This document shows, piece after piece, positions 11,418-23,939 of a stretch of DNA of 57,973 nt. The DNA lies in contig WSUB01000220.1 in the NCBI GenBank assembly GCA_019633425.1, forward strand, positions 1 to 57,973. The letters are read 5' to 3'. The position numbers and the translations under genes were made by a program. The notes below the pieces were generated by a model that ran no database searches, was not told where the DNA came from, and was given only the letters and a program-made list of their open reading frames with translations. The stretch comes from Tulasnella sp. 424 (lineage: Eukaryota; Basidiomycota; Agaricomycetes; Cantharellales; Tulasnellaceae). Position 1 is the first letter of the stretch, and every line of letters starts with the position of its first letter.

Positions 11418-11485
11418 CTATGGAGGGACTCTGGGAGGGTGGGCGTTGGGTGGTTCAAAACGCAATGATTTGGCGTGTAGCTCAC
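11418..11485 (-). promoter_or_regulatory. 5' leader intron of gene A
   Basis: A GTGAGC donor at 11485 and a CCATAG acceptor ending at 11418 bracket a 68-nt probable leader intron. The acceptor is followed at once by ATGTCGATG. The box TTGCGTTTTGAACCACCC sits inside it. The same arrangement is seen upstream of genes B, C, D and E and of the exon-1 relics at 23.7 and 43.1 kb. Confidence 0.5.
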
Positions 11486-11639
11486 CTCGTTCTTTCGGGC
11501 GCTTGGAACGCGGTGGACAGGGTCGGATGACCAATTTCTCCGGCCATTCTACGAACCTGAGAAAACCTGGTCACAAGTGCTGCAAATTTGATGGACTTGA
11601 CAAATGAGAATGCTTTTGGTGTAATTAGGTTCGATGACT

Positions 11640-14400
11640 ATCTATGAAGGCCAAGGGTGTACGGCCGACGCGGCAAGTAACGCAGGGGCAAATTGCTCCT
11701 GAAACCGGGGTCCGGCCCGGATCTTCCCACCTGCCGCTATACCTTACAAGTCGAGAGTTGGGATTAGAATACGTCTACTGTAGTACTGCTCTCTATCTAG
11801 ATGAGCGATATGAGAGGCGGAGCCTTGGGGAGCAAGGAGACTCAGCGGTTTCATGCGGGTAGTTTCGGCAAAGGTGGATCGTAGACCGGTGTGTCTTGGC
11901 TAGACAAGCAAAGCGACTTGCTTGAGTATCCTCCTGCTCATACAGTCTGCTGCAACTGGGTTCATTCAATGTTACACGGGCCCAACGAGCACTTCGAAAC
12001 GTTTGGATGGTTGTAAGTACATTGGCGAAGGAGAGAAAAGACAGTGAAGGAAGTTTGCAATACACCACTGCGTGAGGTCGAAGCGCCGTGTTCGATGGTT
12101 GATGTTGCTCGGAGTATTGGAACTCCTGTTTCCTGCTGTGGCCAAGACAACTTCAGTCGTAACTGACAAGTGACGGATCTAGGGCTTTACGGAAGGGGTT
12201 TTGTAAGCCAGTGGTGCGGTAATATCAGAGGAAGTTGCGTACCGAATGGCCGAGGGTAGTACGTCAGGAATTGTTCGATTGTATGAAACCGAGCATGCCA
12301 TTAATCCGAACGGCCGGGCACGGGCATACAGATGAGGGGTACGGACTCGAGCACGACCCGACGATGGAACGTGATTCACTGAGAATTTCTATAAGAAAGA
12401 GAATGAATGGAAGACGTCGAGGGTAAGCAGGATTGGCCGTTGCAACAATAATAACATTAGCAATCAATTAACGAGGCACAAGTTCGAGCAGGAAACGTGC
12501 GCACCATATTCTATAGAACGTGGCGTGCATTTGTCCACGCGGCGAAGAGCTGCCCCGCCAATCCCGGGCTCCATCAATCAACCCCTTCCGTCGTTTTCGC
12601 CACTTTGAATTCCATATCGTTCGTCTAGGAAAAAGGGTATGGTGGTGTGGCCATTGTAACCTCGTAAGATTTATCTGGTAACGCGGTAGACTGATCCGCA
12701 AGTGGTTACATCCGGCGAGACTCAGGATGGCTCAAGGTAAACCAAGCCCCCGACTCCATCGTTTCGAGATGGTTGGGACGTGGTGACTGTCAACCCAATT
12801 GGTTTATTGCTACATCAAATGCGCCAAAAAAAAGCACGCACCTCTTTTCCGTAGTGAGTTGGAGAGAGCATCAACATGGAAGGGCTGTAGAGTCCGCCAG
12901 AGCGGTGACCTTTGCTGGATATGGGGGCGTGACGACCCCCCGGCACGACAAACCGAGCTTTTCCAGTTGCTATGTCCGGCGACGAAGCGCGATCGATAAA
13001 CCGCTCCAGGAGTGCATAGCCTTTCTCCCGTCTTGTGCAATGCTGCTCCCCGAAAAGAGATGACTTGGCCGGGGCCTTCCTGGGATCGTAACGAGGTAGC
13101 CCGAAACTAACCACAGGTACGGTTGCTACAAGGACGTGAAGAGAGCAGCTGGAGTAAGCGTCGAAGCTCATTCAGGACGTTCCCAGTAAACCCACCGACG
13201 GCTATATCTCGCGAAGATCACCGGAGCGCCGGATTACCTGCGGATAGAAGGTTGTAGCAGTCCGCATGGGAATCCCGAAGGGGATAATATGCTCCAATAT
13301 GTCCACTCCGCTTTCCGAAAACCCTTCCCACTTCCACTACCCTCGCAGTCGAAGAGGTTCAACCGACATCCGGATCCCTGCGCGTGCGCAATCCACTTTC
13401 TCTTCAAGCAGAATGGGGCTGGATTCGAGGAGGAGACAGATAATACGTATCCTCCGTGCCGGTGGAAGCGACTCAGGACGGGCCTGGCGAGATTAGTTTT
13501 CGGGAAGTGGAGGTGTGAGCGTCACAGCTTCTTGCTGGCATGAGGTCCGAAACGGTTCGGGTTGCCAGAAAGGAGCAAATCAGCAGGTGGATTCATGGTA
13601 CAGACTTCGCCGAACATAGGTTTTCCCTAGAGAGGTTTCAAGGACGTTGGTTAGTGTTTCAAGAGGAAGGGCCCATCAAAGAACTCACCGAGAATGGTAG
13701 CAAAGAAGTAATAGAACCCGAATGGAGAACTCGCTCGAAGTTTTCTTCAGGTTCACCCGTGGATAGGATGGTACATGCACGGGGTGAACCGAGACGTGGT
13801 CCTCCGAAATACCTATTTCGCATCGTGGGGCGTCGACCACCGCATAAGGGACCGGCAACGGCGAGAAGGTTAGTAGCCTAGATCTCAACTGCAGTAGTAC
13901 ATGTGATTCATGCGTTGGAGATATCTGGGCGACGAAGGGAGAGAGACTTGAGTGAGAACCAGTCAGCTAAATATTAATGCCAGCGACGGAGTCACGAACA
14001 TCCCGACCTCACACTACGAAGGTGAGACGAAACCGCGGAAATTAATTGTTCGACAGATTGTATGCACGTCGCTGAAGTCTTCTGTATGCACAGGGGGAAA
14101 TGGGAAGAAGGGTATGCTGATCATGGGATGGTGGTTGTCGTGACGAGACTATGTGTGTACATGTCAAGAGTGCAGTTGGTGTCCACCGAGGGGTCTTGGG
14201 GCCCGATGGACGGGACAACGCGGTATAGTGAACACTTCATCTTGACCAGTGATGGAAAGGATGGTTTTAATTGAGGCGACGATGGTTGGTTGAAAAAGTC
14301 GGAGGATGATTGGCTAATGTGCCAAACATGCCGATATGCCGTAATTGCCGAAGCCATCTTGATGACATCACACACACCCTTCATCAGTGGCCACCAGTCC
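11640..14400 (-). pseudogene. R relic (decayed multi-exon gene of unknown family), A-B interval
   Basis: About 2.8 kb repeated, with decay, in every spacer of the array. I cannot name the family. Evidence that it was a minus-strand gene is a set of conserved splice-like sites: GTAAGT/GTGAGT after GGTACTCAA-type sequence near 11920, GTGAGTTCTTTGAT after TTTGCTACCATTCTCG near 13690, and TTCAG or CTCAG acceptors. Short hydrophobic frames also recur, such as VIFARDRxW just before a GTGAGTTC donor. Frames are interrupted in every copy. It could instead be a conserved non-coding spacer. Confidence 0.42.
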
Positions 14401-14489
14401 TAAGCCAACACAACCACGTCGACAGCATTGCACAATGATACAAAGGATCTCGGTCTGCAGCATGCCCACTATTAATGGGAATTCCGACT

Positions 14490-14918
14490 GCCCTGGGCGT
14501 TGCCCTTCCTGACCCGCGCGGTCTCCCACTTCTTCGCTATATCGGAATCTATAGCTACGAGTTTAATACAAGAACGCGACGAGCGAGATAGGACACCAAA
14601 ACTGCTAAATAATAACACGAACAGTATTTACAGACAAAACCAAAACAAAGCGAGAACAAAGGTAACAAATCAAACAAAATGTGGTATCCGAATATTGGCC
14701 AGTCAAGTCCTGCTATAGGCCAAACCAGAAGCGGGTGTTCCAGAATACCCGGATCAACGCAGAACAGAGACCGAGACGAGATGACAAAAACAACGAAAAG
14801 CGGCTCGTGAAAAGAAAAGAAAAGAAAATGACAAAAAGAAGACCAAAGAAAAGACAGAAAATCGGAACGCGAAAAGCAGAACGTCCGAGCCACAAAGGCG
14901 TTAACGGAAAAAGGAGAA
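14490..14918 (-). other. Partial 3' flank of gene B
   Basis: Short version of the conserved DUF6535 3' flank. It keeps the pyrimidine-rich minus-strand part next to the stop and the TGTAAATA motif at 14625-14632, but lacks the outer GC-richer block present in the A, C, D, E and F flanks. Confidence 0.55.
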
Positions 14919-17900
14919 TCAAAGAAGCATGTGATCACGAAAGGGGAAGCAATTGTTGAAGGAAATGTGGACGTCGCTCGTTCCTCTGCAGAGACTATTC
15001 TCTTGTTCCACTGATTCCGAGGCGGCATCGTCGAATTGCTTCTGTTGGTCGTCGCGCGCATCCTCTTGGATTGGTCTATCCACCAAGGCGTCTTTCTCTC
15101 CCCGACACCCACTCGGATCCTCTTGCGTGCGCTGAGAAGGGTCAGTTTCTTCGGCGTTTTCCGCAACACGTTCAGTAACCGCGGTTCCTTGCGATCCTGA
15201 CGGACCGGCTTGTCCGGCGGCAGCTGGCTCGAGAGGAGGGTCCGCCGGGTTTCCCTAGAACAGGGACACAATCAATATATCAGCGGTCCTCTCAACGCAT
15301 CAGAGGGGAGTGCCTACGTCAACATTTGGAGTAACTTTGAGGTTCGACGTGGCGGACTTGATCATATCGAAATAGGGCTTTACCCGACGATAGGCGACTC
15401 CGGTTCGGATGGACCAGGGGAATTTGCAAATTGTTTTATGGATCTGGTCTCCTATTTCCCCCCAGACTAGGAGCACAGAGTTATCGCACCTGGAAATGAT
15501 GAAATTCGTGGTAAATTGTGGCAAATATTGCTCAAGTCCGGCCAGAACGCTGTCGACCGTTTGACTAAGAGAAAAAGAAGTTACGAACAGCGAAGAGAGC
15601 AAGACCTCCAATAGCGTGTACATACATGATTTCCTTGAATTCGGAGTTTTTCTTGGTACCTTGAAGGCATTGAGAAAGAATCCTCGTGAACCTGAGGCAG
15701 TCGTCGTGGTCATGCCAACTATTTTGCCCAGCATCCGTGTCTTCGACTTCGTGGAGTGAGCGAAGCAAGTCGAAGCAGCTTCTAACAACAAACTCCCGGC
15801 CGCCACGATATTGGGTCTTGGTTGAAATGGCCAACGCCTGTTCCAGAAGCCACACATCTATGTTGTCGGGACGTCGGGCTGATTGGGAAGTGTGTGTGCC
15901 GAACGCTTCTTTAATGAGCCCAAAGACAGTGTCCTGAGGACTAAGGAAGCAGAAAGTCAAAGACTAGGAGATAAAAATAGAGGAGAACGCTGCTTACTAT
16001 TCCAACCCTCCTTTAGGCACCAACGGCTTCTCCCAACCAACTGAACCAACTAATTCCTTGACCGCTTTCGCCCGCTGTCGCTGATCCGGGCGGAAATACA
16101 GATGCAATTCCTGCTCTAGCTGCTCCAGCCGCTGCTCCAATTGTTTCAGCTGCTCCTGCTCCTGCCCCTTCAGCCGCTCCTCCGGCAGCTCCAGCCGCCC
16201 CTCCAGCCGCTCCTCCAGACGTTCCAGCCGCTCCTCCAGCCACCCCAGCCCCTCCACCAGCCCCCCTAGCCACTCCAGCCGCTCCTGCCACTCCTGCTGC
16301 TTCTCTCGCCGCCCGGTCGGCCGCCTCGCCCCCCGCCCCTCTTGCAGCCCCTCTCGCAGCTCCGCCACCCGTAGCCGCACCCCCTCCACCCGCACCCGCA
16401 CTCGCACTCGCATCCGCACCCGCGCCTGCTGCACCACCAACTGCGATTGCTCCCACTCGAATTCCCACTTCTGGTCCGAAACTCCTCGTGTAAATGCTTT
16501 CATTGGAGTCACAACTCCCATGTTTAACATCCGTATTCCCCATGCCACAAGGCATATAATATGTGGTTTACAGTCGCCCGGGACCGAATACTTGACTATT
16601 ACTTGGCTCAACCATCTTTCAAACAGCCCGCTTCCGCGGTCCTTTTCATCCAGGACGACCTTCAGGATCTGACAGTAATAGAGGAGCCAAATGGAATCGT
16701 TCCAGTGCTTGTGAAGGGATTCAACACCCATATGAATGCATTCATCAAGGATGATGACATTATCCTTGAGCAAATCGAGGCTTGTGGGGTCTTGACTCCT
16801 AGGCGATAACGGTTCCGAGTATTGTTGGCGGTAGCGAGGCTCAACAAGTAGTTCGGCAGATTCTCCCATGAAAACAAGTTGGAGAAATGCTCGAGAAAAT
16901 GCCCCGGCTAGCGCTCTTGGGGAGCCTGCACTGCGTCTACCACCCTCCCACAGTTCCCTCAGACGCTCGAACACAGTCTCGTCGCCTAGGAAGCTTTGAA
17001 TGGACTCCCTCGAAGTCATCCCATGAAGGTTGACGGCTGTATAAATGAGAGCATTGAAGTCCTCGGAAGTGCAGAGCACCCGTTTTGCAGCAACAGCCTC
17101 TAGCTGGGCGACATTTTCCCCGGATCGATCCAAGGCCCGATTGCCAATTCGAACTACCGTACCCCAACCCTCCTTTACAATGCGAACTACCGTACCCCAA
17201 ACTTCCCTCCACGCGGGTAGGAAGCTTGGGCTACCTTGAGCCATCTTCGGTGGGAAGTTGGTGAAAAAGATTTTCCCATTGTTGGCAAGTTTTCTGGCCG
17301 TAATACTGATTTATAACGGAAAGCCAGATCAAATGTCAGTCAACTACAGGAGGAGCGTTGAAAAAGACTGTACTGACCTCTGCCACTTAATCAAGTTACC
17401 GAGTATCTGCAGGAGATGAGATAGCGGACTTTTGAACGGACACCACCGATCCCAGGCCCCGACAATCCCCATGAGAAGCAAGGCTGCTGCAGCAGTCGTC
17501 ATTGGGCCCATGATCACATAGCACATTGTCTTGCTCAATGTTCTCAGGTATGCGACAAAACCAATGCAGAAGATGACGAGTGCCAGTTGCAGCAATCCAG
17601 GTAAGACGTCATCAAGAATTGCCTCAAGCCGCCAGCGCTTGGCTCCGAGATATCGTCGGAGCTGTTCCCACCGTTGGTGCTCTGCGCCACCACCGCTACG
17701 CTTGCGGTAGTAAACAAGCCACTGCTGGCCGAGGACAGCAAGAAATGACGAGACGAGCGCGAGCGTCAGGCTCACCGAGAATAGTACATTGACCGGGAAA
17801 ATTCCAGGAGAGGGAGCAAATGTGGCCGAAGGGAGATCCTTGGCGCTTCGAATTGTGCTATTGTCACCAGCCACAAGCTGGAGAAGAAGGGCATTAGTGT

Positions 17901-18200
17901 CGTCGGCCGGGTCGGCGCTCATCGCTGGAAGTGTGAGCGCCAAGAATGCAGAATTGACGCCGGCGAAGAGACCGGCCTAGCATGATTGGATTGTCAATGA
18001 TACAGAAATATGAAGGCTGAAGTGCGACGAACAAAGATCAAAATACCGTCGAGCTGCGCTTTAAGGCTCTTCACCATGTCATCGTCGAGTTCATCCGCTA
18101 GCGCATCGTAATGTCGGTAAAAATGTCCGCCGTCATCCCCGAACTTTTTCGGTGGTTCGGGGATGGTCGTCAGCTTTGGTTCAAACCGAGGGACGTTCAT
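14919..18200 (-). CDS. DUF6535 membrane protein, paralog B, 990 aa
   Basis: Same architecture as paralog A but with the full six-exon structure: 18200-18033, 17976-17378, 17305-15998, 15940-15626, 15564-15318, 15254-14919 (991 codons with stop). Four membrane helices lie in the first 230 residues, followed by the middle domain. Residues about 532-666 are a cassette of Arg/Val then Leu/Glu/Arg repeats (LEERLERLEERLEGRLELPE) predicted to form a long coiled coil. Exon 4 begins PQDTVFGLIKEAFG. The C terminus is complete and ends in the conserved DVHISFNNCFPFRDHMLL. Exons 4-5 are closest to paralog C (both contain DTDAGQNSWHDHD). The start MNVPRFEPKL is followed by KKFGDDGGHFYR. A 70-nt leader intron (18276-18207) lies just upstream. 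Function unknown. Confidence 0.87.
16075..16475 (-). repeat. Exon 3 variable cassette, gene B (coiled-coil repeats)
   Basis: In-frame degenerate repeats rich in CAGCCGCTCCTCC-type units on the plus strand encode Leu/Glu/Arg heptad-like repeats, preceded by an Arg/Val run (RVRMRVRVRVRVEGVRLRV). The repeat differs from that of every other copy. Confidence 0.75.
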
Positions 18201-18419
18201 GGACGTCTATGAGGGAGACTGGCTCTGGGTGGGTGGGTGGCTGGTTCAAAACGCAACGACTCTGCGCGTGGCTCACCTCGTTTTTCCGGGGCTTGGAACG
18301 CGGTGGACGGGCAGTGGCTTCGGATGAACGACCAGTTCTCCGTCCTACCTCCGAAGCCTAGAAAACCCGGTCACAAGTACTGCAAATGTGATGGATTTGA
18401 TAGATGCTTTATATAGGTG

Positions 18420-21340
18420 TAGGTTCGACGATCATTCAAGCAGGCCAAGGGTGTACATCTGACGTTGCAAGTAACACGGGGGAAAACTTGCTACGAAACT
18501 CCGCCAACACCGGAGTCTGGCCCGGAGGTCTTCCCATCTGCCCTACATTTTACGAGGTCGAGAGTTGGGATTAGTAGAGCACTTCTGTTGCTATCTATCT
18601 AGATGAGCGATCGGTAGGTTTGGCGACCATCTATGCAAGCTAAAGGCGGGCGTCTGACATGACGAGTAAGGCGCTGGCAGGCTTGCTACGAAACTCTGCA
18701 CCGAAACCGGAGTCCGGCCCATCTCGCTGGCTGGGTAGCTGCAGATTAGACGGGCCCGGAGCTCTTCCCAGCTGCCACATGCCCACGAGTATTTTACAAG
18801 TCAAGGGTTGGGATTAGAACACGTCTATTGCTATCTGTCTAGATGAATGATAGGACAGGCTGAGCGTTGTGAAGGAAGGAGACCCAGAGGTTCCATGCGG
18901 TTAGTCTCGGCGAGGGGAATCATATGGATAGGTGAGTGTTCGCCTGTCTTGGCAAGACGAGCAGAGCCAAGTGACTTACTGGAGTATCCTCCTTCCCATA
19001 CAATCTGCTGTAACTGGGCTAATACAACGTCACACGGACCCAATGAACACTTCTAAACGCGTGTGGGCGTCTTCGAAAGGACACGGGCAAGGGGGAGAGA
19101 GGGGAGTGAAAGAAGGTTGCAATACATCCTGCGAGAAGACGAAGCTCTCCGTTTGACCATTCCTCCTGTTTACTAAAACAAAGTTGGGCGTAATTCAAAG
19201 GTAACGGATCTGGCATTCTAAAAAAGAAGGTTTGTGAACCAGTAGTGCAATTACATCGAGGAAGCGGCCAACCGAAAGGCCGAGAGTAGTACGTCAGGAA
19301 TCGCTTGACCGCAGGAAACCGAGCATTCCGTTGGTCCGAACAGCACTTACATTATCAGGCACGGGTATATAGATGGGGGGGACGGAATCGAGCAAGACCC
19401 GACGATAGAACATGATCCACGAGCAATTTTAATAGGAAGAGAAGGGAAGAAAGACATTGAGAGTCAGCGAGATTGGCCGTTGCAACGATAAGAGCAACTC
19501 TGAAAGTGCGGGAGCATCAGCGATCAATCAGCTAGGCAGAAGTTCCAACAGGAAACGTGCGCACCATATTTTAAAGAACGTGACGTGCATTCATCCACGG
19601 CGGCGAAGAGCTGCCCCCGCCAATCCCAGGCCCCATCGACCAACTCCCTTCAGTCGTTTTCGCCACTTTGCATTCCATATCGTTCATCTAGGAGAAGGTG
19701 TATGATGGTGTGACCGCTGTAACCTTGTGAGACTTTTCCAGTAACGCGGTAGAACTGATCCGTAAGCGGTTAAACCCGAGATAACTCAGGAATGGGCCCA
19801 AGGCAACCCAAGCCCCCAGCTCCTTCGTTTCGAGATGGTTGACACGTGGTGACAGTCGACCAATTGGTTTATTGCTGGAGCAAATGTCCAAAAGAGAGAC
19901 GTACCCCGTTTTACCGTATGAGATGCAGAGAGAGAGGGCTGTGGAGTCCGCTAGAGCGGTGACCTTTGCTTTATATGGAGCGTACCGACATCTCGCTGCG
20001 ACGAACCGAGCGTTTCTCCGTTACTATGTCCAGCGGCGAGCGTGATAGATAAATCGCTCGAGGGGTGTATAGCCCTTCTCCCGTCTTGTGCAATCCTGCT
20101 CCCCGAAAGAGTTGACTTGGCCGAGGTCTTCTTGGGATGGTAATGAGGTAGTCCGAAACTGTGACAGGTGCAGTTACTACGAGGACGTGAAGAGAGCGTA
20201 AGTGTCGAAGCCCGTTCAGGACGTCCCCTGTAAACCCACCAAAGCCTATCTCTCGCGAAGATCACCCGAGCACCGGACTACTTGCGGGTAGATGGTTGTA
20301 ACAACTCTCATGAGAAACACGAAGGGGACAATGTGCTCCAATACATCCTGTCCGCTTTCCGAAAACCTGCCCAGTCCCACTCCCCTCGCAGCCGACCTCC
20401 CGATTCCCGTGCATACACTTCCTCTTCAAGCAGAAAGGGGCTGGACTTGCGCAGGAGGGATACTGTACTACCCTCCGTGCTGATGGAGACGACTCAGGAC
20501 GGGCCTAGCAAAATGAGTTTTCCGGGGAGGAAGTGGAGCTGCGAGCGTTGCCGCTCCTTGCTGGCATGAGGTCCCACCACGCTTGAGTTTGCCAGAATAG
20601 AACAAGTCAAAGGTGGATCCATTGTATAGATCTCGTCAGATCTAGGTTTTCCTTAAGAGAGGTTTTAAGGACGTCGGTTAGTACCCTAGGTCAAGTGGAA
20701 CGAGAGTTGGGGAAAGAAGAAATATAACGAGACTCGGGGACTCGCTCGAAAGTTTCGTCCGGTTCGTCCGTGGAGGGAAAGGCGCATGCACACTGTGAAG
20801 CAAGACGTGGACTGCTGAAAACCCTATTTCATATCGTGGGGGTCAACTGGCCGGATAGGGTGCTGGCAACGGGGAGAACGCTAAGTACCATGGGTCGCAA
20901 TGGCAAGTAGTACATTGGACTAGCGAGTTTGAGATATCTGGGTATCGAAGGGAGGGAGACATGAGCGAGGCCGAGAACTTTCAGTCAGCTGAAATGCCAG
21001 CGACGGACTCACGAACACCCCGACCTTACAATACCGAGATGAGAAGAAACCGCAGAAATTCGTCGACGGACCGCATAGACTTGGTTAGAGTCTTCTGTGC
21101 GTGCACGATGGGAGAATGGGAAAGAAGGGTATGCTGACCATAGGAGAGGGGTTGTCGCGATGAGACCATGTATGGACATGTCAAGCTTCGAGTCGTTGTC
21201 CACCCAGCAGTCTCTAGACTCGTTGATCGGTCGTACAGTGCTCTAACAGGCGTCTCATCTTTGCCTTGGCGAGGGACAGAAGGGATGGTTTGAATTGAGG
21301 CGATGATGTTTGGTTGAAAAGCGGACAATGATGCGCCACG
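18420..21340 (-). pseudogene. R relic, B-C interval
   Basis: Second copy of the decayed multi-exon sequence described for the A-B interval, with the same order of boxes (splice-like GTAAGT near 18975, the GGCCGTTGCAACGATAAGAGC box near 19472, the TCATCTAGGAGAAGGTGTATGATGG box near 19686, and the outer exon-like block at 21010-21300). Frames are broken throughout. Confidence 0.42.
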
Positions 21341-21389
21341 TGCCAAACAAAATGCTTGTAATTGCCGAAAGCCAACCTTCCCCTTGCCA

Positions 21390-22020
21390 AGACCATCCAT
21401 CCCTCAAGCCCAACAACCACCACCAAGGCTCTGCGGCGGCGCCACATCAATCGCGCGTAACGTTCCGCTCATTGATCAACATTGTCAACACCTCGGGAAC
21501 AGCCCTCTTGACAATCTCGGCAGTGTTCCCTGGAATGCGAGGTGCGCGTCCTTTTGGCTCTTAGAGATCTTGTCCTTGGACAGATTCTCGGCTGACTGAC
21601 CTCAATTGCACTCCAATGTTCCGGGCCAGACTCCCCACCTACCTAGGCTCTCTCCCTTCGGCAGGCGCCTCTTGCGTGTACATGAGTCGCAGTTGAAACC
21701 AAACCTGTTCCAGGCATATTCAGAAACGTCACACCGTGCTCGACTGGGCGCGGACAGACACCCGGATCGTCCACATCTACAACAGTCGCTCGGCACTATC
21801 GTTGATAAGACGGTCTGTCTTTGCTCGCGGACAGCCGAATCGCTTGCGGTGCTATAAAGGGAAGTGGAGATGGAGATTGGTTGGGGTGCGACAATCATAG
21901 GGGAGGTTTGTCAGATACATGGCCGAGTTCACGCATGCCTACAAATGTAAGTTACCTGCACCTCGTCAACCCGAGTTTAAGTTAAGAGTATGCTTTGAAG
22001 GCATGGATGGAAGTTGGGAG
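21390..22020 (+). other. Diverged copy of the GH79 downstream region
   Basis: It matches, at lower identity, the 2.7-4.0 kb region beyond the intact GH79 gene, including repeat P (21653-21890). A short plus frame here (LINIVNTSGTALLTISAVFP) corresponds to one near 2775 (INILDTSYRDSHLDQSL). That suggests a small decayed exon, but no gene can be assembled. Confidence 0.4.
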
Positions 22021-22340
22021 AACGGGGGACGATGGTACGCTTCGTATTCCTCAGTTTGTCTTAACGATGTTAAGCAGGAATAAGTACATACGCTTCTACT
22101 ATAGTAATATGGTGTTTTAGGCGCGTATATTTTGGGGCCTTCGATAGTCGCCACATCCCAACCTTCGCCTGAGGGAGAATGCTATATACCCACGGGCACA
22201 TGTACACACAGGCACTTGACGTGTCGGGCCGAGGCAAGTTGGACTGACGAGATAAAGAGTTCGGAATAATATGAAATTTGATGAACGAACGACAAAGAAA
22301 AAGGGAAACAACGAGCAAAGGGTCGAGTGAGAAGTCAACG

Positions 22341-23705
22341 TGCTCTTGCCAAGTGCTTCAGCGACGGAGATGTTGGAGTAGAAAACGGCCCCGGTTGTCC
22401 GTTGACGGTACTTGGTCATGTTGGCTGGTAGGGGTGTGAAGGGGTTGTCTATTCCAGGCCAAGAGGTTGGGATTAGGAACTCGTTAGAGTAGAGAGGAAC
22501 GGAGGGAGACGTACAGTAGACATTCTGACCACCAAGGTGGCTATTGGGAAAAGAAACATCTTCCACCGTGAGCGGGATATGATGACGAAGCAACAATCAT
22601 TCGGCTTGCAGCAAAACATAAGCGAAGTTGTTGTCGGGCCATCTGGAGACCATAATCGACGCCACAAGAGCAGCTGCGAACGAAATACGAAGCGCAAATA
22701 AAACCCTAGAATTATCAGGAATCAATTGAACGCAAATGTAAGTGAATGTTTGCAAAAAAAGAAAAACCGCAATTTCGTCTGGGACAGGGGAGGAAGCGGT
22801 AGCACTTACATACCGGAAGAAGCCGTATTCGTTTCTATCATCATCATCGGCTTGCCCCGCCGCAATGCTAATCTGCGCAGTAGAAGCGTAAGGGGTGACC
22901 ACGTTTTTGAACGTTGTGGAGGTTGAGGTAGTGGGGGAAGAAGTCTTGTGGGACCGACGGTATCTCCTCCGGTCGCGTAGTTGTTGTTCGGGGTACTACA
23001 TAACGTCGATGAAGGCGAGCAAATTTTTTGAAGTTGAGGGAGCCGTCGTTCTGGATTTTCCGGAAAGGGAAAGGGAGGGAGGTTAACAAGTGGGAGAGGG
23101 CGGAGGGAGAAGGCACGTACGAACGAGGACCGTGTTTCGTATCCCAGATGCAACAGACACTTGGCCCCAGTAGGAACGGGGTCAGTGATGTGGAGCTTCT
23201 TGAATCGTCTACGGTTTGAACGGAAGCGGAAATAATCAACATGGTTCCTCTCTTTGCCGCTCTCGCGTGGACCCACTGTCGCCGTACCGTTAAAGAAATC
23301 TGCTTCACTGTTATCCACCTGTTTCTTCAAACGAGGACCCTACAAGTCCGGTTCGTTTGGCCAGTTGCAAGCCCAACAAGGTGGTGCCCAAGATCTGCCT
23401 CGCGTACTGCTCAACCAGGCCGGCGTTGCCGTCCGAGTCGACGGCGAAGAAAGGGATACCGAAGAACCAGTGAGCCTTGACGAGCTTCAACATCGAGGCC
23501 ATGGCGTATAGGAGGTCGAGCGTGAAGTGAACGTCGGGCGCTCGGTCTAGGGTAGAGAGACGGCGTTAGGTGTTGCGAGGGTGGAACGAGACGGGGGACG
23601 TACGGCGGAAGCATTGGTATCCTTGAACTTGTCGATGGTCGTGCCTGATGTTGCGTTGCCATCGACTGCGAGAGCGGCTTCGTCTCGAGTATTACCATCG
23701 GAGCA
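22341..23705 (-). pseudogene. GH79 pseudogene 1
   Basis: Broken copy of the GH79 gene at 4328-7328. It retains the equivalent of exons 5-10, for example WFFGIPFFAVDSDGNAGLVEQY and the ETNTAS nucleophile segment. Defects: an extra T at about 23370 shifts the frame inside the NEP motif; the codon after DL is TAG instead of TAC; the C-terminal beta-domain exons are removed by a deletion whose junction lies near 22340; and the N-terminal exons are missing, replaced at about 23705 by a DUF6535 exon-1 relic. It cannot make an active enzyme. The TAG, the deletion junction and the fusion are shared with pseudogene 2. Confidence 0.85.
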
Positions 23706-23800
23706 CCAGTACAATTGTCCGCCATCATCCCCGAACTTGTCGGTGGCTCGGCCCCTCCGGCTTTGGTTCGAGTTGAGGGATATTCATCGATGTTTCTGAG
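23706..23800 (-). pseudogene. DUF6535 exon-1 relic fused to GH79 pseudogene 1
   Basis: The minus strand reads MNIPQLEPKPEG and then, after small deletions, a frame-broken version of FGDDGGHFYR. It is followed upstream by the DUF6535 leader block (TTGCGTTTTGAACCACCC at about 23826-23845, and the GCTTGAAGTGCGGTG box). Leader and exon 1 abut GH79 coding sequence in the same orientation. Confidence 0.7.
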
Positions 23801-23939
23801 GGGAGACTCACCGGTGGTGAATGTTGGGTGGTTCAAAACGCAATCAGGTCGGGCGTGTGGCTTCATCTCGTTCTTTGGGGGCTTGAAGTGCGGTGTGTGG
23901 TCGGTGGCTTCGGATTGCCGAGCGCTCCGTTCTACCTCC

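Noticed and set aside
16013..16555. Gly/Ala-rich minus frame of 180 codons (similar at 36813-37400, 45715-46083, 54391-55290)
   Set aside because: It is the shifted frame of the exon 3 cassette. Its common C-terminal end is the out-of-frame reading of the conserved VGSVGWEKP segment, and only the main frame connects in phase to exon 4.
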